Assembly: GCA_024760545.1 (NCBI GenBank)
Contig: CP060501.1
Location: 4,170,036 to 4,234,035, forward strand
DNA: 64,000 nt
Direction of reading: 5' to 3'
Origin: Nitrospira sp.
GTDB lineage: Bacteria; Nitrospirota; Nitrospiria; Nitrospirales; Nitrospiraceae
Positions 52,617-61,656 of the stretch are shown here, piece after piece. Position 1 is the stretch's first letter. Each line of letters begins with the position of its first letter. Both the position numbers and the translations under genes were made by a program. The notes beneath the pieces are model-generated. The model did not search any database and was not told where the DNA came from. It saw only the letters and a program-made list of their open reading frames with translations.

Positions 52617-54301
52617 AGAGAACTGCACTTTTTCTGGTCGCATTCATGACAGCGGCATTCGCCGCCTGCACAACCGAGCAGCCATACAATCTAGCTGGAC
52701 AGGAGAGAACAGGCAAACTGGGCATGGTAGTTTTCCCAACTTCCTGCTCTAACCGTGCGCAAGCGAACTTCCTGCGGGGGGTGGCCGCGCTTCATTCCTT
52801 CTGGTATGAAGTGGCACTCGACGAGTTTCGGGCGTCCACCACAATTGACCCGAATTGCACGATGGGCTACTGGGGCGAGGCGATGGCGCACAATCACCCG
52901 CTCTGGGGTGATCCGCAGGAGACTGAGGAGGCGCGCAAGGTACTCGCAAAGATCACCAACATTCCGATACTGACGTCCCGCGAGTTCGGCTTTTTGCATG
53001 CGATCAAGGTTTTGTATGGCGAGGGCGAGAAGCCTGCCCGTGACCGTGCATACTCGGCAGCAATGGAAAAACTCTTCCATGACTATCCGAATGATGTGGA
53101 GGTGGCACTTTTTTATGCGCTTTCGTTGATAGGGACTGTCGGTGCGGATGATCCAGCGGGTTTGAAAATTCGATTGCGGGCTGGTGCCATCGCTTCTGAT
53201 GTGTACCAAAAGAATCCCAATCATCCGGGCGCAGCGCATTACATCCTGCACGCATATGACGACCCCGAACACGCTGCCCAAGCACTCCCCGCCGCGCGGC
53301 GCTATGCCGAAATCGCCCCCGCAGCCCCCCACGCTCTTCACATGCCTTCGCACATCTTCCTGCAACTCGGAATGTGGGCTGAAGCTGCAGCCTCAAACGA
53401 AGCTTCGTGGACGGCTTCGGATCAATGGGTGAAGCAGAACAATCTGCCCATCAGCAAGCGCGATTACCACGGCCTGCATTGGTTGCAGTACATCTATTTG
53501 CAACAAGGACGCTACGGTAAGGCGGAACAATTACTCAACATTATGCGACAAAGCCTCGCCGAATTTCCGAAAGATGACCCTTACAATCTGATGTTCGGAT
53601 CATTCACCTATGCCAGCATGACGGCCGCATTTGTGGCAGAGACAGAGCGATGGGACGCGGCGTCGCCCCTGTTGGATTTACCTCGAGCGGGGATGGAGGA
53701 CGTCAAATCTAAGGTGGGGGGCAGTCCCAAACCAGCATATGTCGTCATCCCTCAGATTCCAGCTCTCTTCACGCGGGGTTTAGTCGCAGCCGTGCAGGGG
53801 TTGCGCGATGCTCCAAAGTATAGAGTCGAGATTGCCACCATTCGTGAGGAAAAATCCGGCGAGAAAGAGCCTTTCATCGCGCAAGTGGTCAGGATGACGG
53901 AGATTCAAGAGCTGGAAATCGCCGCCATTGTCAATCTCGAAAAGCATGACGTTGACGGTGCGATCAAAACCATGAAACTCGCCACCGCACTGGAGGAAGC
54001 AATGTCACCACCGTCAGGCCCGCCTATAGTGATCAAACCCCCACACGAATTGTTCGGCGAGATACTGTTGCGAACGGGCCACCCCAAAGAAGCCGCACTC
54101 GAGTTTTCGACTTCGCTCCTCAGACACCCGAATCGTGCACGTTCGTTACTGGGGGCGGCACGCGCTGCTACCAAGATCGGAGATACTCGACGCGCAGCAC
54201 ACTTCTATACTCAATTCGCCCATCAATGGCAGCAGGGCGATGCGAAGCTACCAGAGCGAGGCGAGGCGGAGAATTACTTGAATCAGATGGGTTCACCTTA
54301 G
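52595..54301 (+). CDS. TPR-repeat lipoprotein
   Basis: 568 aa. Signal peptide LFLVAFMTAAFAAC with lipobox FAAC. Multiple TPR-like helical pairs: GVAALHSFWYEVALDEFRAS, MGYWGEAMAHNHPLWG, HIFLQLGMWAEAAASNEASW, HWLQYIYLQQGRYGKAEQLL, and near the end LLRTGHPKEAALEFSTSLLR. Periplasmic or outer-membrane scaffold of unknown partner. Starts inside the truncated SDR. Confidence 0.8.
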   Translation: MSYPGFLKRTALFLVAFMTAAFAACTTEQPYNLAGQERTGKLGMVVFPTSCSNRAQANFLRGVAALHSFWYEVALDEFRASTTIDPNCTMGYWGEAMAHNHPLWGDPQETEEARKVLAKITNIPILTSREFGFLHAIKVLYGEGEKPARDRAYSAAMEKLFHDYPNDVEVALFYALSLIGTVGADDPAGLKIRLRAGAIASDVYQKNPNHPGAAHYILHAYDDPEHAAQALPAARRYAEIAPAAPHALHMPSHIFLQLGMWAEAAASNEASWTASDQWVKQNNLPISKRDYHGLHWLQYIYLQQGRYGKAEQLLNIMRQSLAEFPKDDPYNLMFGSFTYASMTAAFVAETERWDAASPLLDLPRAGMEDVKSKVGGSPKPAYVVIPQIPALFTRGLVAAVQGLRDAPKYRVEIATIREEKSGEKEPFIAQVVRMTEIQELEIAAIVNLEKHDVDGAIKTMKLATALEEAMSPPSGPPIVIKPPHELFGEILLRTGHPKEAALEFSTSLLRHPNRARSLLGAARAATKIGDTRRAAHFYTQFAHQWQQGDAKLPERGEAENYLNQMGSP

Positions 54302-54383
54302 CGTGGTCAGAGACAGAACTGCCTAACGATTCACTCAAGAGCCGAGGAAATCATGCCGCTCGCTGGTCGTCTTGTTCACGACA

Positions 54384-54500
54384 TCAAGCGATGCCAGACT
54401 CAGAGAATAATTCGGTGAGAAGTTCGTTGGAGACGGCCTGCAACTTCTCAACGGTCTCAAGGTGCGTGGGGCTTAAACGGGCATGCTTGAAATAGCGCAT
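54384..54500 (-). CDS. Small protein, 38 aa
   Basis: Translation MRYFKHARLSPTHLETVEKL, then QAVSNELLTELFSESGIA. A strong AAAGGAG lies before the ATG. Single amphipathic helix. Function unknown. Confidence 0.45.
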   Translation of the reverse strand: MRYFKHARLSPTHLETVEKLQAVSNELLTELFSESGIA

Positions 54501-54567
54501 GAGATCGAACTCCTTTGAACATTCTTACACTCTTATGGCTGGGTAAAAGCCGTGAAGGGAGATTGTC

Positions 54568-54711
54568 ATGCCAAAAGCCATTTGGAATGGGGCGACGTTA
54601 GCCGAAAGCAGCGAGGGGCAGGTGGTCGAAGGGAACTACTATTTCCCGCGCCAGTCAATCAATCGAGAGTACCTCCAATCAAGCGTGAAGCGGCCAGCCA
54701 TACCATTATAG
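54568..54711 (+). pseudogene. DUF427 N-terminal fragment
   Basis: GAAGGGAGATTGTC then MPKAIWNGATLAESSEGQVV, EGNYYFPRQSINREYLQ. This is the conserved DUF427 entry (MPKAxWNGxVLAES... VEGNxYFPPESVNREY). The frame ends at 47 codons, about half the domain. Confidence 0.75.
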
Positions 54712-55106
54712 TTGACGTGCAATGACTCTGCGTAGAACCATCTTTACGCCATCAGGTCTGGTCGGCTGCCACCTCCGGGAGCATGTCCCATATGCCGTGG
54801 GTATGGCGGAAGCTGGGTAAATTAGTATGTTTTCATAACTTCCTCCCATAGAGAATCGTCACAGCGCACGAGGAACATGTCCGGCCTAGGGATCTGGAGT
54901 ATGGACAGTTTTGTAATGGGGCTTAGCCTAATGGGTCTTCATGATAATAACCACAACCTGCCGTCGGGTCCTGGAAGGCTCACCGGCGGCACCTTGTGAG
55001 AAAGGCGGTGGCGTATGGCAACCTCTTCCATTCCTTCCGTTTGAAATGATGTACACCGAGTTCCCTGTAAAGGCATAACTCAACCGATAAACCCGAGGAG
55101 GATGGC
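54712..55106. other. Stretch without a recognised gene
   Basis: About 395 bp. No supportable frame. Leader of the next gene at its right end (CGAGGAGGATGGC). Confidence 0.4.
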
Positions 55107-55598
55107 ATGCAGACAAGGGGGTTCTTCGTCGCATCAATACTTATGGGGCTCATTCTGTGTGTCCCACTTGCCGCGAATTCAGCTGAAAAACAGGATGCAA
55201 CCCACAGGAAGCTTACCGGCATTGTGGTGACGAAAGCAGGCGGGCTCACAGTCAAAACAGCGAACGGGACTACATACCAAACAAACGAGAATGCCTCTCG
55301 ACGACACGGACATGAAACGTTCAAAGCCGGTGACGAAGTTTCGTTCATACTGGACGGGAATAATCTCGTCATTGATACGCATCTCAAGGGTGAGGAGGGT
55401 GAACATCAATTTGTGACTGGGAAGTTGGTCTATATGGGGAGGGATAAGAAGATCGTCAAGCTGCAAACCAGCGAGGGTGATAAAGAGTTCCCGCTATAGA
55501 GGCTTGAGGTGAAAGCGACGAATATCGCTGAAGGCTCCATGGTTACCGTGGAACTCAATGAGGCAGGGACAGTAATCGACCTGCATCGGGCCAAGTAG
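55107..55598 (+). pseudogene. Periplasmic small protein (SRRHGH family) split by an amber codon
   Basis: AGGAGG leader. MQTRGFFVASILMGLILCVP ... signal peptide to NSA. Domain GIVVTKAGGLTVKTANGTTY, NASRRHGHETFKAGDEVSFI, then EHQFVTGKLVYMGRDKKIVK. A TAG at 55497-55499 interrupts; the same frame continues RLEVKATNIAEGSMVTVELN then EAGTVIDLHRAK to a TAG at 55596-55598. Full length would be 163 codons. The first 130 aa may still fold. Paralogue at 32058. Confidence 0.75.
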
Positions 55599-55944
55599 GG
55601 ACAGAAGTCCAACTGTCTGAGGGCTATTGGAGATCGTCCAGTAGGTAAAGGTTAAAGAGGTGAGGGGACTGTAGGCTAATTATAACTAGTGGCTGATCAG
55701 GAATATGTAATATTGCTGCACTCCGCGTTCGGTCTGCTATGGCTCATTCACTTGAGACAGGTCGCTCTGTGACATAAGGGTGCTGTACCAAGAGCAACTC
55801 CGCGAACCAATGCGTGAGTCATCGTTCCCGCGCCACCCGACACCCAACGAGTGCACCTTTCTTTTTTATTCGGGTTGTGCAACCCACAGGTCCTTGGTTT
55901 CCTGACTCAACTTGGGTTCCATCGCCCCTCCGCATCTTCACTGG

Positions 55945-56060
55945 TTAAATTTCGTCTTCTGACATCCTCTTGAAGTTTCGAATAAGCGATAGAAACTGTC
56001 CCTGGCAATAGCCTATCAGCTGGCAGGCTTTGGCGACCTGGCCGAGCCCACTCGACCTAT
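55945..56060 (-). pseudogene. Possible transposase N-terminal relic
   Basis: Minus-strand GQVAKACQLIGYCQGQFLSL then IRNFKRMSEDEI resembles the HTH of IS481-type transposases (RVxEACRLMGYSRxxFYR). Too short to be certain. Confidence 0.3.
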
Positions 56061-56626
56061 GGGGTTGTTCCCCATGATGGAGAGGGAGTGTCGCTTCTCC
56101 CAACTGTCTCAAGTCCCCGCACCCGAGGCAGCTGACCAACAAGATGAATCGCTGGCGCACATCGAGCCAGAGACACTCCTGGGTCGCTGTTACATTGCTG
56201 GTGATCGAGCGCGACTGCGAGGGACCCATGGCCCTTGCCCTCAATCGCTGCTTCAGGCTGCCTATAGGCGGAGTACGGCGAGGCAACTACGGAGAGCTTT
56301 GGGTCGCATGGTATTTGCAGTGCAAGCGGTTCGGAATTTCGCCTAAAAGGAACTTGACTCGGAATACTGAGCCTGCTCAAAATATGATGACGTTGGCAAC
56401 CCTTCAAACTGGTCGAAGACGGTGGCGCTCTCATAAGGAATTTGCACGATGCCCTGCTCATCTTCGAAGTGCCTGCAGTTGGTCGAGTGTTCGGGATGAA
56501 AGGGTTCACTCCCTATACGCCAAGTCAGTATTATGAGTAGACGACTAAACGGTAGCCGCTAGCGCCCAACAGCGATGTTTCAGAGCACCACTACCTGTCA
56601 ACGCAGAGACCGATCACTCTGAACCT
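56061..56626. other. Stretch without a supportable gene
   Basis: About 565 bp. Open frames on both strands are basic, Cys/Trp-rich and unrecognisable, with no ribosome binding sites. It holds the upstream region of the nitrile hydratase operon. Confidence 0.4.
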
Positions 56627-56647
56627 GTGACCCTTCACCCATATGCA

Positions 56648-57649
56648 ATGATGTCACGGAAAATACCAGTGACCGTCATTTCAGGGTTTCTCGGCGCCGG
56701 GAAGACGACGCTGGTCAATCATGTCCTCACGCACCACACTGGCGCCAATATCGGGGTAATCGTCAATGAATTTGGCGAGGTCGGGATTGACGGGGACCTG
56801 ATCGTCGCGGACGAAGACGCGCTGATAGAGATCCGTAACGGCTGCGTCTGCTGTACCGTGCGTACCGACCTGGTGGCCGGTGTGAAAGTGCTGTTGGCAC
56901 GCGATGATATCAAGCTTGACCGCCTCATCATCGAAACCTCAGGGCTGGCTGATCCGGCGCCCGTCTTACAGACGTTTCTGGCTGACGCAGAACTCTTGGC
57001 CCTCGTCGAACTGGAATCTGTTGTCACCCTGGTCGATGCAGCCAATCGTCAGCATCAGCTTGACGATGACATGGCCCGTGAACAGATTGCTTTTGCCGAT
57101 CTGATTATACTGAACAAAGTTGATTTGCTGGAGAGTGATGCCCTCGAACCACTGGAACGCGATCTGCGCGCCATCAATCCGGTCGCGGCTATCATCCGCA
57201 CCACGCACTCCGAAGTGGCAGCCGAGACGCTCCTCGGCGTCCCCCGGTTCTCGTTGCCCCATGTGCTGGCGATCGAACCCGGTATTCTGGAAGGCTCGCA
57301 CGACCATGACCACGACACGTCCATCACCTCCTGCGCGGTGGAGACCAGCCAACCCCTTGACCCGGAGCGCTTTCATCGCTGGGTCAATCAGCTCGTTCAA
57401 CGACAGGGGCAACACCTCCTGCGCATGAAAGGGGTGTTGAATTTCCAGGGCGAGGCCCGGCAGTTTTACTTTCATAGCGTACACATGCTGCTGGACGCAA
57501 AGCCCGGAAAGCGGTGGTCGTCAACGGAGACGCGCCAGAGTCGATTCGTGTTCATCGGCCGTCACCTAGATCGCGCGATGCTCCAACGCGGATTTCTCGA
57601 TTGCGTACACGACCTTGCTTGTCATCCCGTTGCCCAACCGGTCTTGTAA
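56648..57649 (+). CDS. CobW-type GTPase, nitrile hydratase activator (P47K-like)
   Basis: About 333 aa (ATG 56648; GTG 56627 also possible, neither with a good ribosome binding site). Walker A ISGFLGAGKTTLVNHVL, metal motif CxCC in NGCVCCTVRTDL, LIIETSGLADPAPVL, ILNKVDLLE. A His/Asp-rich tract (SHDHDHDTS) near residue 225 suggests metal delivery. C-terminal CobW domain with GVLNFQG. In nitrile hydratase clusters these G3E GTPases load the active-site metal. First gene of the operon, 12 bp before the beta subunit. Confidence 0.9.
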   Translation: MMSRKIPVTVISGFLGAGKTTLVNHVLTHHTGANIGVIVNEFGEVGIDGDLIVADEDALIEIRNGCVCCTVRTDLVAGVKVLLARDDIKLDRLIIETSGLADPAPVLQTFLADAELLALVELESVVTLVDAANRQHQLDDDMAREQIAFADLIILNKVDLLESDALEPLERDLRAINPVAAIIRTTHSEVAAETLLGVPRFSLPHVLAIEPGILEGSHDHDHDTSITSCAVETSQPLDPERFHRWVNQLVQRQGQHLLRMKGVLNFQGEARQFYFHSVHMLLDAKPGKRWSSTETRQSRFVFIGRHLDRAMLQRGFLDCVHDLACHPVAQPVL

Positions 57650-57661
57650 TCGGAGGGTGTC

Positions 57662-58408
57662 ATGAAACTCCAACACTACATTGGCGGTCTGGAGAATCTT
57701 GGACCGGTCAATTTTTTTGACAAAAAAGTGTTCATGGCAGAGTGGGAAAAGCGCATTTTCGGCATTCACACCGTGATGATGGCGGAAAGCGCCCATTTGG
57801 CGAACGCGCTGCCGAAATATCCGATTGCGCAAGTACCGACTACGTTCAAGGACACCTGGACTTGGGCCTCACTGCGGACCGGTGCCGAAGGTATGCACCC
57901 GTTCGAATACTTTAAATATCGGTATTACGAAAAATGGCTAATGGGGATCAGTCAATTTTTCGTCGAGCGCGGCTATATTGCCGCCGAAGAGCTGGCTACC
58001 TTGACCGAGCACTACCGTGCGAATCCCAAGGCGGCACTACCTGAGCATCACAATCCCGCACTCAAGGAACAGGTCATCAGGTATCTCCATCACGGGGACT
58101 CCGCCCTGCGCACACCGGTGGCTCCGGCCCGCTTTCGCGTCGGCGACACCGTCACCGTCGCCGATCCGAAAGCCGCCGATCACACCCGACTGCCGGGATT
58201 CTTGCGGAACAAGCGGGGGACCATCAGTGAAGTGTACCCGGGCGCGTTCGAATATTTTGTATCCACCGGTCCAGACGGCTTAGTCGGACCGCAGCAGGTG
58301 TATGGGGTGGCGTTTCACGCCTCGGACATTTGGGGAAGGGACAAGAGTGAACCTCACACTATCATTTATGCCGACCTGTTCGATGTCTATCTTCTGTCAA
58401 CTCACTAA
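57662..58408 (+). CDS. nthB: Nitrile hydratase beta subunit
   Basis: 248 aa. HYIGGLENLGPVNFFDKKVF, then MAEWEKRIFGIHTVMM is the conserved beta-subunit start, and GMHPFEYFKYRYYEKWLMGI the helical region. The C-terminal SH3-like barrel has RFRVGDTVTVADPKAADHTR and GVAFHASDIWG. It forms the alpha-beta heterodimer that hydrates nitriles to amides. Twenty bp before the alpha gene. Confidence 0.93.
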   Translation: MKLQHYIGGLENLGPVNFFDKKVFMAEWEKRIFGIHTVMMAESAHLANALPKYPIAQVPTTFKDTWTWASLRTGAEGMHPFEYFKYRYYEKWLMGISQFFVERGYIAAEELATLTEHYRANPKAALPEHHNPALKEQVIRYLHHGDSALRTPVAPARFRVGDTVTVADPKAADHTRLPGFLRNKRGTISEVYPGAFEYFVSTGPDGLVGPQQVYGVAFHASDIWGRDKSEPHTIIYADLFDVYLLSTH

Positions 58409-58428
58409 CATCAAGTGAGGGACCACGC

Positions 58429-59052
58429 ATGGCCGAACTATTCGAGTACGATGAGAACCGCGAAGCCAGCAACGCGGCCAAAGTCCACGCACTCGAAGCG
58501 CTATTGATCAAAAAAGGTGTGCTCGGCAGTGATACCGTCGATGCGGTGCTCAGCCATTTCGAAACCGTGGCAGGCCCGTTTAACGGCGCTCGTATCGTGG
58601 CGCGGGCGTGGGTAGACTCAGCATACCAACATCGGTTGCTGGAGGATACGCCGAAGGCCATCGCCGAACTAAACTTCCCGGGGATGACAGGCGCCGAAGG
58701 CGAACACATGAAAGCCGTCGCCAATAGTGCAACGGTGCACAATCTGGTGATCTGCACTCAGTGCTCGTGCTATCCGTGGCCGGTGCTCGGCCTGCCGCCC
58801 TACTGGTACAAAGATCCGGTGTTCCGGGCGCGTGGGGTGCGAGAACCGCGCGCCGTGCTCCGTGAACTCGGTGTGCCGATTTCGGCAGAGAAGGAAGTGA
58901 GGGTATGGGATAGCAGCGCACAGATCCGCTGGTTTGTCCTTCCTGAACGGCCGGCGAACTCGGAACACCTGACCGAAGCACAACTTGCTGCGCTGGTCAC
59001 ACCAGAAGCCATGATGGGAGTGGCACTGGTTCCCTCTCCGCCAATCAGATAA
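58429..59052 (+). CDS. nthA: Nitrile hydratase alpha subunit
   Basis: 207 aa. The metal claw is V-I-C109-T-Q-C112-S-C114-Y. Thr after the first Cys is the hallmark of cobalt-type enzymes (iron-type has Ser); Gln replaces the usual Leu. YPWPVLGLPPYWYKDPVFRA follows as in the family. C112 and C114 would be oxidised to sulfinic and sulfenic acid. Cytoplasmic. Order beta-alpha is that of cobalt-type clusters. Confidence 0.95.
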   Translation: MAELFEYDENREASNAAKVHALEALLIKKGVLGSDTVDAVLSHFETVAGPFNGARIVARAWVDSAYQHRLLEDTPKAIAELNFPGMTGAEGEHMKAVANSATVHNLVICTQCSCYPWPVLGLPPYWYKDPVFRARGVREPRAVLRELGVPISAEKEVRVWDSSAQIRWFVLPERPANSEHLTEAQLAALVTPEAMMGVALVPSPPIR

Positions 59053-59057
59053 GGCCC

Positions 59058-59402
59058 TTGATGTTTACTCGATTCGAAGAATATGCCGCGACGCAAATGC
59101 TTGGGCAACCGGACTCGCCACCGCGGAGCGAAGGAAAACTGTTCTTTGCCGAAGCATGGCAACGCACGGTGTTCGGTCTGGCACTGGCGCTGTCCAAGGA
59201 AGGCCATTTTGAATGGGAGGATTTCAGGCACAATCTGATTCATGCGATCGCGGCGTGGGAACAAAATTCGTGTGCTGGCGAGATCAAATGGGACTACTAC
59301 GAGCACTACACCAGGGCGCTGATTGAAGTACTCGAACAATGCGGAGTGCTCGAGCCGGGCGAACTGGAGCGGCAGATGACTCCAGACAGGCCAAACACGT
59401 GA
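59058..59402 (+). CDS. Nitrile hydratase accessory protein (P14K-like)
   Basis: 114 aa, homologous to the beta-subunit N-terminal helices: FFAEAWQRTVFGLALALSKE, FEWEDFRHNLIHAIAAWEQN, YYEHYTRALIEVLEQCGVLE. Such proteins act as self-subunit-swapping chaperones for cobalt insertion. Five bp after the alpha gene. Confidence 0.9.
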   Translation: MMFTRFEEYAATQMLGQPDSPPRSEGKLFFAEAWQRTVFGLALALSKEGHFEWEDFRHNLIHAIAAWEQNSCAGEIKWDYYEHYTRALIEVLEQCGVLEPGELERQMTPDRPNT

Positions 59403-59597
59403 CCTCCCATTATTTCCGGACTCATACTGGTCCTGATGGGGGACCGGCATACAGTGTTGTCTGGGCCTGAGTATTCATCGGTCTGTGCAATCATCGGACC
59501 TGCCCGGCGCAGCAGATACGGCTGCTCTTGGATGACTTACGTGTGAGCGTGGTTTCCTTGCTTCCAGGGGCGCACTCCCGAGAATCAAGGAGGATGT

Positions 59598-60587
59598 ATG
59601 GCAGCGCAGCCAGTCAGTCAATCCGATAGGTTGTACCTAGACAGTCTTACCCTCGCACTAGTCGTCAGCGGCCTGGGTATCTGTACAGAGGAGGCGGTCG
59701 CGGATCTGCGCCGTTATCTCGAGTCCCAATCGATCACGCACACCTCAGGGGAATTCGACGCGTCCCTGGAGCGTGCGAAACGGTACTTTTCCCAAGGGGA
59801 CGCCCATCTCTTTCTCTGCGACGGAGAGCCTTGTCAGCAACGGAGAGGTTTTGAGGCCACCTCCACCGCGCTGCAGTCTGAGGCGGAACGCATTTGCTGT
59901 CGCATATCACCCACGGCCTGCCAAGGGCCTTGCAAGCAAGCGCCGGTGGCGATGCTGCGGGTGGGCCATGGATGTGAATTATTTTCCCAATTCGTCGGCC
60001 CTCGGGAATGGGAGGCGGTATTGGGGTTGGCTCAACGAGCGACTCAGGCAAAGACCTTGCTCGTCGATGCCGGGACGGCGCAGCCGTTCCGGTTCGATCC
60101 CGTCCATGAACCGCAAAAGCCCAGTGCCGCGCTCGAACATGTCCGGTTTCTGTTAGGACATTTCGAAGGTGTGGTGGAGTTGCCTCATGAGCAACGATCT
60201 ATTCAGAAGGAAGTGGTCGGAAGTTGGGAGGCGGGGGGGCGCTTTGTGAGTCTTCGGATGGCGGCCACCTATCGACGGACGAATGGTGAGTGGGATCGAC
60301 ATCAGGCCTTTATTATCCTGGGCCCGGACGATAAGACGGGGGCTCTCGTCAGCCGCGCTTACACGGATGGGGGATTGATCCATGAGTTTGACATCGTCAT
60401 CGAGGAAAGGCGGCTGATGTTTGCGGATCGGGTGCCGCACCACGTGTCCGCAGTGGCCGCTCGAAAAGTGCTGATTCCCACCGCGCATGGCTATCATGAG
60501 ACTCTGGAATTAGACCGGGGCCTTGGGGTCTACGAACCCTATTACACTATCCCCATGCAAAGGAAGGAGCGCTCGATTTCTTCATGA
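59598..60587 (+). CDS. [2Fe-2S] thioredoxin-like ferredoxin fused to a lipocalin-like domain
   Basis: 329 aa, AGGAGG leader. Residues about 68-150: cluster ligands C74-x4-C79 (FLCDGEPCQQ) and C108-x3-C112 (TACQGPCKQAP), the NuoE-type arrangement. Residues about 175-320: a beta-barrel similar in style to DUF1579/lipocalin-like domains (LGHFEGVVELPHEQRSIQKE, AFIILGPDDKTGALVSRAYT, LELDRGLGVYEPYY). Lies 195 bp after the nitrile hydratase operon in the same direction. The partner is unknown. Confidence 0.75.
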   Translation: MAAQPVSQSDRLYLDSLTLALVVSGLGICTEEAVADLRRYLESQSITHTSGEFDASLERAKRYFSQGDAHLFLCDGEPCQQRRGFEATSTALQSEAERICCRISPTACQGPCKQAPVAMLRVGHGCELFSQFVGPREWEAVLGLAQRATQAKTLLVDAGTAQPFRFDPVHEPQKPSAALEHVRFLLGHFEGVVELPHEQRSIQKEVVGSWEAGGRFVSLRMAATYRRTNGEWDRHQAFIILGPDDKTGALVSRAYTDGGLIHEFDIVIEERRLMFADRVPHHVSAVAARKVLIPTAHGYHETLELDRGLGVYEPYYTIPMQRKERSISS

Positions 60588-60655
60588 CTCCGCTGGGGAC
60601 GGAGGAGGAAAGGCGAACGAAGGACGGGCGCATGCAAAGCATATATGCGTGAATG

Positions 60656-60847
60656 TTTGATGACCTGTTCTCCTCGTTCTTTGATCTTCGTCCCTTTCTT
60701 GGAGACTTCCAGATCTAAAAACTCCCAGCCCTTCATCGTGGGAAACTTCCCACAAGGATGCTTCACCATGGCCCCAAACGGGATAAGCTGAAAGATCTTT
60801 CCGACGGGATACTCCTTGTCCGGCACGCTGTCGCGGAAGATCCGCAT
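60656..60847 (-). pseudogene. Cytochrome P460-like C-terminal fragment
   Basis: Minus-strand MRIFRDSVPDKEYPVGKIFQ, MVKHPCGKFPTMKGWEFLDL then EVSKKGTKI. The GxFPxTxGWEF segment and spacing recall cytochrome P460 / related exported proteins, but the haem site and signal peptide are absent. The frame runs on into non-homologous sequence. Confidence 0.4.
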
Positions 60848-61161
60848 CGCTCCTTACAACTTCTTCGGATCATCGTGCCTGAAATATGTATTTCTGATCT
60901 TTGGCCATTCGAAGATGCAGCCAATGCTTTGCTCTGTCACGGTTATGTCTTGAGCGACACGCCGGATAGCATAAATAGCCCGAGCTCGGTCGCAAGGAGG
61001 GTCAGTTTAAAGACATAGGCCGAAAATTTTCCGATCATCGAGATCTAATGGCACATGTGGTGTACTCCTTCCTTGATGATAGCCTTCCAAAATGAGAGAC
61101 CGTGCAGTGGTCTCGCGACGTATCGTCATACATATAGTAAAGTTCTTCATTGCCGGTTGGA
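60848..61161. other. Stretch without a recognised gene
   Basis: About 315 bp, no supportable frame or RNA seen. Confidence 0.35.
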
Positions 61162-61638
61162 TCAGGTCTGCACTTCTAAGATGAATTCCACCTCGACCGG
61201 CGCGCCGAGTGGAAGGCTTGCGACGCCATAGACCAAACGGCACGGGTTCTTGTCTTTTCCGAACACGGCTTGGAGCAACTCCGACGCCCCGTCAGCAACT
61301 ATCGGATGATCACGAACATCTCCTGAGGTCGCCACCGACACACCGAGTCGGACGATCCGCGTCACGTTGTCGAGCGAGCCCAAATATTGTCGCACCACCG
61401 CGAGGCCATTCAGCGCCGCGAGGTGAGCGGCCCGGCGACCTGTTTCGACATCAAGCTCTGCGCCAACGCGTCCAACGAATTTCGCCTCGTGGTCTTCCGT
61501 CGGCAGCATCCCGGTCAGAAACAGAAGATTGCCCGTCTGGACCGCTTCCACATAAGTGCCGAACGGCTTCGGCGGCGCCGGGAGTTTGATGCCAAGTTCT
61601 TTCAACCGCGTCTCTGCACGTATTGAGTCGGCAGTCAT
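61162..61638 (-). CDS. RidA/YjgF-family protein
   Basis: 158 aa. GGAGAG before the ATG. LKELGIKLPAPPKPFGTYVE, GNLLFLTGMLPTED, AALNGLAVVRQYLGSLDNVT, NPCRLVYGVASLPLGAPVEV then EFI. It belongs to the longer RidA subgroup (about 150 aa), deaminating reactive enamines/imines; the substrate Arg is present (CRLVYGV). Last gene of a minus-strand group. Confidence 0.88.
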   Translation of the reverse strand: MTADSIRAETRLKELGIKLPAPPKPFGTYVEAVQTGNLLFLTGMLPTEDHEAKFVGRVGAELDVETGRRAAHLAALNGLAVVRQYLGSLDNVTRIVRLGVSVATSGDVRDHPIVADGASELLQAVFGKDKNPCRLVYGVASLPLGAPVEVEFILEVQT

Positions 61639-61656
61639 GATGCACTCTCCATTTCA

